DNA from: Candidatus Iainarchaeum sp.
GTDB lineage: Archaea > Iainarchaeota > Iainarchaeia > JAADDC01
NCBI GenBank assembly: GCA_013154035.1
Contig: JAADDH010000074.1
Coordinates: 1-33,800 of the forward strand
Length of the DNA: 33,800 nucleotides
Reading direction: 5' to 3'
This document shows positions 25,914-33,395 of this stretch, piece after piece; the stretch's first letter is position 1; each line of letters opens with the position of its first letter. Below the pieces are notes generated by a model. That model did no database searches. It was not told the DNA's origin and worked only from the letters and a program-made list of their open reading frames with translations. The position numbers and the translations under genes are program-made.

Positions 25914-26510
25914 GTGCTAGGGGTGCTTTTTGATCTTGACGGAACGCTCATCGATTCGACGGAGGTACACCTATACTCTTTCATGGACGCGCTTGATGCT
26001 TTGGGCATTCCTCGCAAGCCGGGAGTAGCCGAGCGTTTCCGTTCTGAGGTCGGCAGACGCTTTTTAGATATTGTACGTGATCTATATCCCGAACTGGACG
26101 AGCGAACCGTTCAGCAGATCAGACAGAAGAAGTGGGAGTTTACACCGAGGTATTTGGATAGAATAAGAGTGCTTCCGCACGTTTATGAGAGTTTAAACGC
26201 TCTTCATGGTAATTATCCACTCGCGCTCGTTACTTCGGCCTCGCGGCGCTTTGTGCAGTGGGTATTTGGTGCCACCAATCCTTCCCTTGGTATGTATTTC
26301 GACGTGGTTATCACGGCGGAAGATGTCACCCATGGCAAGCCCGATCCCGAACCGTATTTGCTAGCGGCCGAGCGTCTCGGGGTGGATCGAGCGGTGGTCG
26401 TGGGGGATACTGAGTATGACAGGATATCTGCCATACGCGCTGGCTTCTCCTTTGTGCACGCCCGCGAGATGGCGCGTCTCCCAAGCATTGTTGCAGACCT
26501 CGCAAAATAA
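25914..26510 (+). CDS. HAD-superfamily phosphatase (phosphoglycolate phosphatase-like)
   Basis: The product has 198 residues from GTG 25914 at leaderless spacing; a longer frame exists but would overlap DUF192. All four HAD motifs are present: FDLDGT with Asp7/Asp9, VTSAS with Ser108, a lysine at 142 in GKPDPEP, and GDTEYD with Asp165/Asp169. A helical cap (about 15-85) is of the Gph/beta-phosphoglucomutase type. It hydrolyses a small phosphorylated metabolite in the cytosol; phosphoglycolate is one candidate but the substrate cannot be read from sequence. It ends 25 bases before sufC. Confidence 0.88.
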   Translation: MLGVLFDLDGTLIDSTEVHLYSFMDALDALGIPRKPGVAERFRSEVGRRFLDIVRDLYPELDERTVQQIRQKKWEFTPRYLDRIRVLPHVYESLNALHGNYPLALVTSASRRFVQWVFGATNPSLGMYFDVVITAEDVTHGKPDPEPYLLAAERLGVDRAVVVGDTEYDRISAIRAGFSFVHAREMARLPSIVADLAK

Positions 26511-26513
26511 AAA
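26505..26513 (+). promoter_or_regulatory. TATA box of the suf operon
   Basis: AAATAAAAA is centred 27 bases before GTG 26536 and overlaps the end of the HAD gene. It predicts a leaderless sufC transcript. Confidence 0.55.
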
Positions 26514-26519
26514 CCTTTT

Positions 26520-26532
26520 TTAACACTGTTAA
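26520..26532. promoter_or_regulatory. Palindromic operator candidate at sufC
   Basis: TTAACACTGTTAA is a perfect inverted repeat of TTAACA around one base. It lies between the TATA box and the predicted start site of sufC, a position suited to repression. A 12-of-13 match occurs upstream of the nifX-like gene at 32849-32861. Confidence 0.5.
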
Positions 26533-26535
26533 AGC

Positions 26536-27240
26536 GTGCTAGAGGTAAAGGATCTTCACGCGCGAGTTGGGGAAAAGAACATCCTCCACGGTGTTTCTCT
26601 TCGTGTTCGGCCTGGAGAGCTTGCTGTTCTTCTAGGCCCCAACGGTTCGGGCAAATCATCCCTTGTCCGAACGATTGCAGGGGATCCAAGGTACGAAATT
26701 GTCTCCGGGCAGATTCTCCTCGACGGTGCTGACATTACTGGGCTTTCTCCCGACGAGCGGGCAAGACAAGGACTGTTTCTCGCGTTTCAATCACCCCCAG
26801 AGATCGATGGAGTCACGCTGGCGACGCTGCTTCTGAAGGCTGCTGGAAGAGAACGAGATGTCCGCGCATTCTCTGAATTGGCAAAGCTTGCACAGCGGGT
26901 TGGCTTGGACCCCTCTTATCTGTCTCGGCCCCTCAATGTGGGTTTTTCGGGCGGAGAGCGCAAGCGTTCTGAGCTGCTGCAGGCTATTTTCCTAGATCGC
27001 AAATATTTGTTGCTCGACGAAATTGATAGCGGCGTGGACATTGCTGGAGTTCGTCTTATTGCTCAGATCGTGGAGGATCTTCGCGGTGCGGGAAAGGGCA
27101 TACTTCTCATATCTCACAATCCCAACATTCTGAACTATTTGACCGTTGACCGTGTTTATCTGCTGAAGGATGGGGCAGTGGTTCGATCCGGTGACGGGTC
27201 CATTCTTCAGGATGTCATTTCGGAGGGTTTCCATGATTGA
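26536..27240 (+). CDS. sufC: Fe-S cluster assembly ATPase SufC
   Basis: The product has 234 residues. GTG 26536 is supported by TATA spacing. ABC-type ATPase motifs are Walker A GPNGSGKS (34-41), a Q-loop at FQSPPEIDG, the SufC-type signature GFSGGERKR (136-144) and Walker B LLLDEIDSG with Asp161/Glu162. The family drives conformational change of the SufBCD scaffold during [Fe-S] assembly in the cytosol. It overlaps sufB by 8 bases, so the three suf genes form one operon. No sufS or sufU is linked, as is common in archaea. Confidence 0.95.
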   Translation: MLEVKDLHARVGEKNILHGVSLRVRPGELAVLLGPNGSGKSSLVRTIAGDPRYEIVSGQILLDGADITGLSPDERARQGLFLAFQSPPEIDGVTLATLLLKAAGRERDVRAFSELAKLAQRVGLDPSYLSRPLNVGFSGGERKRSELLQAIFLDRKYLLLDEIDSGVDIAGVRLIAQIVEDLRGAGKGILLISHNPNILNYLTVDRVYLLKDGAVVRSGDGSILQDVISEGFHD

Positions 27241-28546
27241 TGAGGCCCTCGTGCGCCAGATCTCGGAGGAGCACGGGGAACCAGAGTGGATGTTACGCCT
27301 TCGTCTGAATGCCCTGCACTTATACGAACGTATGGAGGAACCAAAGTGGCTTCGTGGCGTGGATGGACTGAATCTGGAGGATCTTGTGCTGTATAACGGC
27401 CCGAAGCTTCACGCCACCTCTTGGGATGACCTACCGGAGGATGTCCGCAGAATATATGAGCGATTGAGCCTTCCAGAGTACGAGAAGGAGTATCTTGCGG
27501 GGCTGGCCACGTCTCTGGATAGCGAGACCGTTTATTCCAATGTGCTTGACTCTCTCCGCGAAAAGGGCGTAATTTTGGAGCCCATGGACGTTGCTGTGCG
27601 TGAGCATTCTGATCTGGTGCGGAAATACTTCTCGCGCATCTTTCCCATGGCAGAGCATAGGTACGCAGCCCAGCACTATGCGCTGTGGTCAGGAGGTGTT
27701 TTTGTTTATGTCCCGCCGGGAGTGAAGCTGAACTTGCCCATAGAGGCTTTTTTCTACATTTCCACAGAGCTTGAGGGGCAGTTTGAGCACTCTCTCATCG
27801 TTGCAGACAGGGCTTCGGAAGTGCACTTCATAGAGGGGTGTTCTGCCCCCCTTTTCCGCAACTTTTCCTTCCACAATGGCGCCGTGGAGATCTACGCCCA
27901 CGAGAACGCGTATGTGAAGTTCACCACTGTTCAGAACTGGAGCAAAAACGTCATCAACTTCAATAACAAGCGAGCCATTGCGGAGAGGGGCGCATTCATA
28001 GAGTGGGTTGAAGGGAGCATCGGGGCAAAGACATCCATCGTCTATCCTTCCGTTGTTCTTCGAGGGGAAGGTGCAAAGACGACTATGAACGTTTTCTCCA
28101 TCGCTCATGGGCCCTATGTGAAGGACGGCGGTGCTAAGATCTTCCACGTGGCGCCGAACACGCGGAGCACCGTTGTTTCCAAGGGCATCTCCTCGGATGG
28201 TGGCGTCAATATTTACCGTGGCCTTATCCGTATTCTTCGCGGGGCAAAGAACGCGGTTTCTCACGTTTCTTGTGACTCGCTTCTTCTAGATGATCGAAGC
28301 GAGGCGTCCACTTACCCTCATGCTCAGGTGGATGAGCCCACCGCCGTTTTTACCCATGAGGCAACCACTTTCCGTTTCTCGGAGGATCAGCTCTTCTACC
28401 TCCAGTCTAGGGGGTTGAACGAGGATGAGGCGAAGGGTCTGGCAGTTTTAGGCTTCATACAGGATATTTTGCGGGATCTTCCACTTGAATACGCCTCGGT
28501 ACTCCGCGAGGTGCTGAACGCTGACTTTTCAAAGGGTGTTGGGTGA
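27233..28546 (+). CDS. sufB: Fe-S cluster scaffold protein SufB
   Basis: The product has 437 residues from ATG 27233, inside the sufC 3' end. The frame extends further upstream, but the SufB-like sequence (RQISEEHGEPEWMLRLR) begins just after this start. The beta-helix core shows YVPPGVKLNLPIEAFF and GRG/EGA-type repeats. The proposed cluster-ligand cysteine is Cys347 in SHVSCDSLLL, and FRFSEDQLFYLQSRG is the C-terminal helical signature. It forms the scaffold complex with SufC and SufD. The stop overlaps the sufD start. Confidence 0.95.
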   Translation: MIDEALVRQISEEHGEPEWMLRLRLNALHLYERMEEPKWLRGVDGLNLEDLVLYNGPKLHATSWDDLPEDVRRIYERLSLPEYEKEYLAGLATSLDSETVYSNVLDSLREKGVILEPMDVAVREHSDLVRKYFSRIFPMAEHRYAAQHYALWSGGVFVYVPPGVKLNLPIEAFFYISTELEGQFEHSLIVADRASEVHFIEGCSAPLFRNFSFHNGAVEIYAHENAYVKFTTVQNWSKNVINFNNKRAIAERGAFIEWVEGSIGAKTSIVYPSVVLRGEGAKTTMNVFSIAHGPYVKDGGAKIFHVAPNTRSTVVSKGISSDGGVNIYRGLIRILRGAKNAVSHVSCDSLLLDDRSEASTYPHAQVDEPTAVFTHEATTFRFSEDQLFYLQSRGLNEDEAKGLAVLGFIQDILRDLPLEYASVLREVLNADFSKGVG

Positions 28547-29568
28547 TGATACGTTTGGATGATGTTCGGGAGCGGGCGAGGGCCGTCCTTCCATCCACTG
28601 CATATCAGCCTTACAGCGATTCGCCCACCATTCGTTCCTACACGAATTGGGATGCGTTTGAGGATGCATTCTCCGCAGATCACTGGACTGTTGGCCGTGT
28701 TTCTGGCGCTACTCCCACCGATGCGATCCCATCCCTTAGCTTTGATCCGTCGTCAAACAGGGCCCTTGCCCATCACTTTGCCAGGTTACCATCTTTCCAT
28801 CTTTGGGATGGGTCTGACACTGTGGCCCTTGAAGCGAGCGGGAATCACACTGCGCAGCATGTAGTTTTTTGCATACGGGAAGATGCTTCCATTCTGCTTA
28901 AGGATATTGCACCATACTCAAAGTCCGCGACGCTGGATGTGCTCGTTCGCCCCGGTGTTTCTGCGGATCTCTCTCTTTTGGTTCAGGGGGCTGCGGTACA
29001 GTATGTTCATTTACGTGTGCACCTGGGCGCTTCATCCTCTTTTTCGTCTCGGCTTGCCGTGGTCGGGAAAAATACCCATGTGCACTACGAAGTCTTCCTC
29101 AACGGCGAAGGTGCGTCTGTGGATGTTTCAGGGGGCTCTGTGGGCGGTCGCTCTGATGTGATAACAGACGTATTTACGCGCTCCTCTAACAACAGGGCAT
29201 ATGTGCGTCATGTTCTTTTCTCTGCTCCTGGCGACTTCCTCGTTCACAGGGGGGTGATTCGCGTTGAGCGCGGTGCTGTTGCCGCGGATGTAGACATGGA
29301 CTCTGCATTTCTTACTACAGGGGGCTTAGCCGTGTCTGTTCCGCAGCTAGAGATTCTGACAGATGATGTATCCCACGCAGCGCACCGCTCCAGGGACCTC
29401 TCCCCCAGTTCCGAGCAACTGTTTTATGCACAGACGCGTGGCGTGCGCTCTGCTGAGTTCATGCAGATGTATGTGGACAGCATTCTCCGTTCGCGCGTCG
29501 GGTCGCTTGCAGACGAGGACATTGTCATATCTGCGATTAAATCCTTTTCAGAATCTCTTCCGCGTTGA
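28546..29568 (+). CDS. sufD: Fe-S cluster assembly protein SufD
   Basis: The product has 340 residues. ATG 28546 shares its A with the sufB stop; GTG 28543 is possible. It is more divergent than SufB. The C-terminal LEILTDDVSHAAHR and EQLFYAQTRG match the SufB/SufD family, and the His of SHAAH aligns with the functional His of the SufD CSHGAT-like motif, though the preceding Cys is absent. The N-terminal part is short and weakly conserved. It acts as SufB's partner in the SufBC2D scaffold. It overlaps the convergent MinD gene by 32 bases. Confidence 0.88.
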   Translation: MIRLDDVRERARAVLPSTAYQPYSDSPTIRSYTNWDAFEDAFSADHWTVGRVSGATPTDAIPSLSFDPSSNRALAHHFARLPSFHLWDGSDTVALEASGNHTAQHVVFCIREDASILLKDIAPYSKSATLDVLVRPGVSADLSLLVQGAAVQYVHLRVHLGASSSFSSRLAVVGKNTHVHYEVFLNGEGASVDVSGGSVGGRSDVITDVFTRSSNNRAYVRHVLFSAPGDFLVHRGVIRVERGAVAADVDMDSAFLTTGGLAVSVPQLEILTDDVSHAAHRSRDLSPSSEQLFYAQTRGVRSAEFMQMYVDSILRSRVGSLADEDIVISAIKSFSESLPR

Positions 29569-30355
29569 TGTGCTTTAGAATTCGCTCTACGGGTACGGGA
29601 TACGTTCGCAAGATGTCCGGATCGTAGGGAATCCGCCCGATGTATGTGCCGCCCCTTTCCGTGAACGTGTTTACGATATCCTCTACCCTCTCCTCTGCAA
29701 GGTCATATCTATTTATTAGGAACAAGAATGGCACGTTGAAATGTTTTAGGACTGAGACGACCGCTTCAGCGTCAGATATTCCTGTGGGCGTGTTATCCAC
29801 GACTAGAATTGCAAGATCTGCGCCCCTTATTGATGCGATGACCGGGCAACCTCTGCCTGCCGCCGCGTCTATTAGTTGGATGTCGCGCTTCTCTTCTTTC
29901 CCTCTCCTGTCTGCAAGATCTCTAAGCTCTGCCACGATCTTGCCAGATCCGGATCGTCCAGGTTCCAGTTCTGCGGTCATCAGGGGGACGTTGTCCCACC
30001 TGTATTCCAGGATCTCAGCACCCTTTACGTTTTTCAGCCTGTAGCTCTTTGGAAATTTCTTTACGCAGACGCCGCACCCCTCGCAGAGCAACTCGTTCAC
30101 GTTTCCATCTGTGCCGATCGCGCCAAATGGGCAGATTTTTGGATCCGTGTTGCCACCTACGTATTCTGCAACCACTAATCCCCGCCAGTCTTCCTTTGTT
30201 ACTGGCCTTTCTAGCCCCAGCGCCAGCGCTAGGTTTGGTGTATCCACATCCGCATCTATGAGCACTATTCTATCCTTTGGCATGGCGTGGGCGACTGCTG
30301 CTGTAATGCTCGTTTTTCCTGCGCCCCCCTTTCCGGAAACAACTGTGATTATCAT
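29537..30355 (-). CDS. MinD-superfamily P-loop ATPase with ferredoxin insertion reduced to one cluster
   Basis: The product has 272 residues from ATG 30355 (ATGA overlap with the upstream gene); a longer frame exists but MIITVVSGKGGAGKT is the canonical start. The deviant Walker A is GKGGAGKT. The inserted ferredoxin-like segment (about 68-105) keeps Cys75 (ICP) and Cys91/94/97 (CEGCGVC). It lacks the first three cysteines of motif I and has Phe101 in place of the last one of motif II. These losses remove one complete [4Fe-4S] site and leave the other intact. This is COG1149-type, found in pairs in anaerobes and probably involved in Fe-S or metallocluster handling. Confidence 0.9.
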   Translation of the reverse strand: MIITVVSGKGGAGKTSITAAVAHAMPKDRIVLIDADVDTPNLALALGLERPVTKEDWRGLVVAEYVGGNTDPKICPFGAIGTDGNVNELLCEGCGVCVKKFPKSYRLKNVKGAEILEYRWDNVPLMTAELEPGRSGSGKIVAELRDLADRRGKEEKRDIQLIDAAAGRGCPVIASIRGADLAILVVDNTPTGISDAEAVVSVLKHFNVPFLFLINRYDLAEERVEDIVNTFTERGGTYIGRIPYDPDILRTYPVPVERILKHINAEEILKRI

Positions 30356-31146
30356 TGGATCACCAGCGGAGCGAACCTCCCCTGCGCGTATGCTCTTGCG
30401 AAGTCTGGGGAGTATGGTATTTTTTTCAAGGCGTATCCGTGTTTCTCCGCGATTTCTGTGATTCTTTGCTCGTAGTGTTGGGATATCCCCCACTTGTTTG
30501 CATAGATCTCCGCCGGTTTTTTTAGTCGCTCAACGAGTTTTACGATTTTTTCAAGATCGTGAACTCCATAGGGCGTCGGTTCTGTCACGATTGCCACTCT
30601 GTCCGCTGGCAGGATTGCGCGCACCACGTTGCAGTGGATGCCCGCTGCGGTATCTATGATTACGTCTCCCTTTGCTTTGTTCAGTGCAATTTCCAGTAGT
30701 TTGGACACAATGGGCGCCGTTTCCTCCACGCCAGGTAGCGCCACTCCGTCGTATATTGTGATTTCTCCCGTATGTCCCTGTCTTATGGTTCCTATCTGCT
30801 CTTCTACCTCTTCTATTGCCCCGACGGGACAGGCATCCTTGCAGAGCATACATCCGACGCAGTTTTCCTCAAAGAAGAGAGGTATCTTTCCGGGAATGTG
30901 TACCAGCGCCGCTACGGGGCAGGCCTGCGCACATAGCCCGCATTTTATGCACTTCTCCTCGTTTATGCGCGGTATCTTTTTTGTTACATCTCCGATCGCA
31001 GTCATCTCCGCGCCGAGGAGTATTGCAGCATTTGGGGCCTCTACGTCGGCGTCTACGTACGTTGCCTGCCCCATCCGCTGGGCGATGCTCAGGGCGACAC
31101 TTGTCTTGCCTGTGCCTCCCTTTCCCCCAGTTACTGTCAGAATCAT
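30352..31146 (-). CDS. MinD-superfamily P-loop ATPase with complete 2[4Fe-4S] ferredoxin insertion
   Basis: The product has 264 residues. ATG 31146 overlaps the upstream transporter stop (ATGA). Walker A is GKGGTGKT. The inserted ferredoxin has Cys66/69/72/76 and Cys96/99/102/106 in two CxxCxxCxxxCP motifs, enough for two [4Fe-4S] clusters. Later come the DTAAGIHCNV switch-like segment and TEPTPYGVHDL, typical of COG1149. It probably forms a heterodimer with the next gene's product. The exact client is unknown, but the operon links it to NifX-type cluster carriers and a metal transporter. Confidence 0.92.
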   Translation of the reverse strand: MILTVTGGKGGTGKTSVALSIAQRMGQATYVDADVEAPNAAILLGAEMTAIGDVTKKIPRINEEKCIKCGLCAQACPVAALVHIPGKIPLFFEENCVGCMLCKDACPVGAIEEVEEQIGTIRQGHTGEITIYDGVALPGVEETAPIVSKLLEIALNKAKGDVIIDTAAGIHCNVVRAILPADRVAIVTEPTPYGVHDLEKIVKLVERLKKPAEIYANKWGISQHYEQRITEIAEKHGYALKKIPYSPDFARAYAQGRFAPLVIQ

Positions 31147-32360
31147 TCCTTCTTCACCGTTGGTGCGTGGAGCTCCTTCAGTTTGCCTGACAGCATTTTC
31201 TGTATCTCTTCTTCCGGATCGTCACCCTCTGCTTGATATACTAGAACCATGGCGTCCCGCAGCGTGTGGTAGGAGATTTCTCCGATGTTTTTCACGATCA
31301 CCGCGTATGGCTTTGTCCTGAGTACTGTTTTTGCGGCTGCCAGGCCCCGGCGTACCTTTCTCTTCAGCGCCTCGTTTTCTATCGTGTCGATTCTTTCAAT
31401 GCCTCCGTCTGCTCTGTATACTGCGAATTTCGGCGCCGTGGCGAACGTTTTGGATATTTTTCCCGTTTCGTCGATGGGAATTACTACTATTTTTTCCTTT
31501 GGCTCTTCCTGTTCCACGAATACGCGGAAATCTTCAATCTCTGGGATTGTTAGGACGTATTCCCGTATGCGCCTGGCCACTTCGTCTGCCTTTCCAACGG
31601 GCACGTCCGCGGGAATCGTCACGGTCACTTCTCCGAAGACCATAGGCCCAGATTTCCTCAGTTTCAGATCTTTGAAACCGCTTATTTCGTCGGCGTGCTT
31701 CAGTATTTCTTCTACTTCCTTCTTTGTTTCCTCGGGGGCTACGTCCATAAGTGCGAGGATTGCTCCCCACGCAGTCTCCAGGCCTATTTTGAATACCCAT
31801 GCTGACACGAGTACCGCACCGACGCCCTCTGCCCAGGGGATGTGCAGGTATGCGCCTGCGACGATCGCAGCGAATACGACGATTGCGGAGAGTGTGTCTG
31901 CCATCGCCTCGATTGAGACTGCCTTGAGTGCCTGGGAGTTAGATGCGTCCGCTGCTTCTCCTTCTAGCTTTGACAGGTAGTACGACGTGATTGATGCTAT
32001 AAGTGCTACTCCTGCCGCCAACCACGCATCGTTTACGGTGGTAGGATGTTGGATTCTGTGGATTCCGTCCAAGAACAGCTCGAACGCCCCAAATATTACG
32101 ATACCTGCTACGACTAGTGCCACCAGCGATTCAGCGCGATAGTACCCATAGGGGAATCGTTCGTCTGCTGGCCTTCTTGCTATCTTTAGTCCAATCCACG
32201 TGCCTAGCGTTGTAAGAACATCCACTGTGGAGTGCAAAGCGTCTGCGAGCAACGCCGCAGAGTTTGTTACGAATCCGACGATGCCCTTTGTTATTGCGAG
32301 CGCTGCGACGATAAGCGTGGCCTTCTGTGCTGCCTGCTCTCCGTGCTCCAGATCTACCAC
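31143..32360 (-). CDS. Cation-diffusion-facilitator transporter fused to NifX-like domain
   Basis: The product has 405 residues from GTG 32360, overlapping the previous gene by 7 bases. Six membrane helices (about 12-205) are followed by a cytoplasmic dimerisation domain (about 208-285) and a NifX/NifB-type domain (about 289-390; KIVVIPIDETGKISKTF at its start). The metal-site motif of helix 2 is intact (His43-x3-Asp47). In helix 5 the usual His/Asp is Glu151 (EAMAD, with Asp155), so metal choice may differ from classic zinc exporters. It probably exports a divalent metal with sensing by the NifX-like domain. The fusion ties metal efflux to metallocluster chemistry. Confidence 0.9.
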   Translation of the reverse strand: MVDLEHGEQAAQKATLIVAALAITKGIVGFVTNSAALLADALHSTVDVLTTLGTWIGLKIARRPADERFPYGYYRAESLVALVVAGIVIFGAFELFLDGIHRIQHPTTVNDAWLAAGVALIASITSYYLSKLEGEAADASNSQALKAVSIEAMADTLSAIVVFAAIVAGAYLHIPWAEGVGAVLVSAWVFKIGLETAWGAILALMDVAPEETKKEVEEILKHADEISGFKDLKLRKSGPMVFGEVTVTIPADVPVGKADEVARRIREYVLTIPEIEDFRVFVEQEEPKEKIVVIPIDETGKISKTFATAPKFAVYRADGGIERIDTIENEALKRKVRRGLAAAKTVLRTKPYAVIVKNIGEISYHTLRDAMVLVYQAEGDDPEEEIQKMLSGKLKELHAPTVKKE

Positions 32361-32815
32361 TGGCCTCGCCCCCAGCCGCCTCCGCGGCCCCAGCCTCTAC
32401 CTCTTCCCCATCCTGCCCCTCGGCCGAATCCTCTACCGTAACCCATGCTGGGACCAGGCCCGTAGCCAGCAGGGGCAGATACTGGCGTGCATCTGTTTTG
32501 GGCCAGCGCTTCTGCAACATCACGGACCGTAGATCCACTGCAAGCATACATGGCGATCCCTGCCTGTGAGAGAACCATGTGTGCGTTGGGCCCCACGGAC
32601 CCGGAGATTACTGCGTTTACGCCCTCTCCAATGAGTGCCTGTGCAGCCATAATCCCTGCGGAGCGCACTGCCTGTGCTGCAGGGTTTGGAATGCTCTTGA
32701 CCTCTCTAACGCTACCACCGTCTAGTTCCACTATTACAAAGTATGGACTCCTTCCGAAAACGGGAACGAAGGCTGCATTGAGCCCTGCTCCCGCCGCAGA
32801 TATTGCGACTCTCAT
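32354..32815 (-). CDS. NifX/NifB-type (dinitrogenase Fe-Mo cofactor binding-like) protein with GRG tail
   Basis: The product has 153 residues; ATG 32815 lies 27 bases from a TATA-like box. Residues 1-110 form the COG1433 domain: FGRSPYFVIVE early, then NAVISGSVGPNAHMVLSQAGI and Cys92/Cys109. The tail (115-153) is Gly/Arg/Trp-rich with GRG and GWGRG repeats, a common but unexplained ending in this family. Family members bind or carry iron-containing clusters; nitrogenase itself need not be present and no nif structural genes are seen. It is the first gene of a four-gene overlapping operon. Confidence 0.88.
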   Translation of the reverse strand: MRVAISAAGAGLNAAFVPVFGRSPYFVIVELDGGSVREVKSIPNPAAQAVRSAGIMAAQALIGEGVNAVISGSVGPNAHMVLSQAGIAMYACSGSTVRDVAEALAQNRCTPVSAPAGYGPGPSMGYGRGFGRGAGWGRGRGWGRGGGWGRGQW

Positions 32816-32838
32816 GTTTACAATTATGGACAGTGGTT

Positions 32839-32846
32839 GTTTAAAC
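32839..32846 (-). promoter_or_regulatory. TATA box of the nifX-like operon
   Basis: GTTTAAAC is centred about 27 bases before ATG 32815. The 12-base string TAACTGTTTAAA around it (minus strand, 32851-32840) recurs exactly on the plus strand at 33250-33261. Confidence 0.55.
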
Positions 32847-32848
32847 AG

Positions 32849-32861
32849 TTAACATTGTTAA
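32849..32861. promoter_or_regulatory. Palindromic operator candidate at nifX-like gene
   Basis: TTAACATTGTTAA is an inverted repeat differing from the sufC site only at the central base. It sits about 40 bases upstream of the predicted start site, next to the TATA/BRE region, so it could bind an activator or a repressor. Confidence 0.5.
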
Positions 32862-32887
32862 ATGAAAGAAAAGAAGGAATGAATGTG

Positions 32888-33094
32888 CTAGTTGTTCCTG
32901 CTGCAGTTTTGCGCAGCCCACTTATACGCATCCATTGCCATAATCGTGCCCAGTGCGATCAACAACCACCCCCGTGGGTCGTGGCCCATCAAGAAAAACA
33001 GTCCACCTCCTATTAGCAGGGCTGGGGGCGATTCAAAAGCCGGACGAGGTTCAACCCCCCACATGTTTCCGCCCCAACCCGCACCAGCGGGCAA
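32888..33094 (-). CDS. Small membrane protein (uncertain start)
   Basis: About 68 residues from TTG 33094, chosen because a TATA-like box (33120-33114 on the minus strand) is 24 bases upstream. ATG 33064 and ATG 33157 are in-frame alternatives. Two hydrophobic segments, SPPALLIGGGLFFLMG and GWLLIALGTIMAM, are joined by a short polar turn (HDPRG), giving a helical hairpin. It ends in an Asn/Ser-rich tail with one Cys. No family is recognised. It is transcribed toward the nifX-like gene but that gene has its own promoter. Confidence 0.45.
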   Translation of the reverse strand: MPAGAGWGGNMWGVEPRPAFESPPALLIGGGLFFLMGHDPRGWLLIALGTIMAMDAYKWAAQNCSRNN

Positions 33095-33249
33095 TAATAC
33101 TACCTCTCGGTGGTTTATATGGTACCACGGCAGGGTTATAAAAATCGCGAATTCCATATATGTTCTGTGCAAATTCTTCCCAGCGAGAAATCGTACCACT
33201 TCATACTATCCCCGAATGTGGTTTCCCAGTAAATTTATTGCAGAAGAAC

Positions 33250-33263
33250 TAACTGTTTAAAAA
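33250..33263 (+). promoter_or_regulatory. Promoter candidate for structured RNA/tRNA
   Basis: TTTAAAAA at 33256-33263 predicts transcription from about 33286. It is preceded by TAACTG, making a 12-base match to the nifX-like promoter. No protein start lies at the expected distance, so an RNA transcript is likely. Confidence 0.4.
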
Positions 33264-33286
33264 CGCTCCTTTCTCTTTTTTCTGCA

Positions 33287-33395
33287 CCTGTTCATGGGCC
33301 CGTAGCTGGGCCGACGCGGCCTGCGGGTCTGCGGGTGCAGTACAAGACCGCACGCACATTTGGGCATAATTGCCCGTCGTAGGCGATTGGCGTTG
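33287..33395 (+). ncRNA. Structured RNA candidate upstream of tRNA-Ala
   Basis: This GC-rich stretch lies between a promoter-like element and the tRNA gene and has no supported protein. Hand folding gives an outer stem 33319-33325/33378-33384 (GCCTGCG with CGTAGGC, one G-T). It encloses hairpin 33326-33330/33345-33349 (GGTCT/AGACC) and hairpin 33362-33366/33371-33375 (GGGCA, TAAT loop, TGCCC), a three-way junction. It has no T-loop, so it is not a complete tRNA. It could be a guide RNA, another small RNA, or a tRNA leader. The remaining bases between 33095 and 33404 hold nothing else I can support. Confidence 0.35.

Noticed and set aside
30629-31980. Long plus-strand frames (230 and 231 codons)
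   Set aside because: Antisense to the MinD-ferredoxin and CDF genes, whose motifs are complete; products are Ser/Pro-rich shadow sequence.
33296-33370. A second tRNA gene starting with GGGCCCGTAGCT
   Set aside because: After the shared 5' bases there is no D-arm partner, no anticodon arm of the right size and no T-loop.
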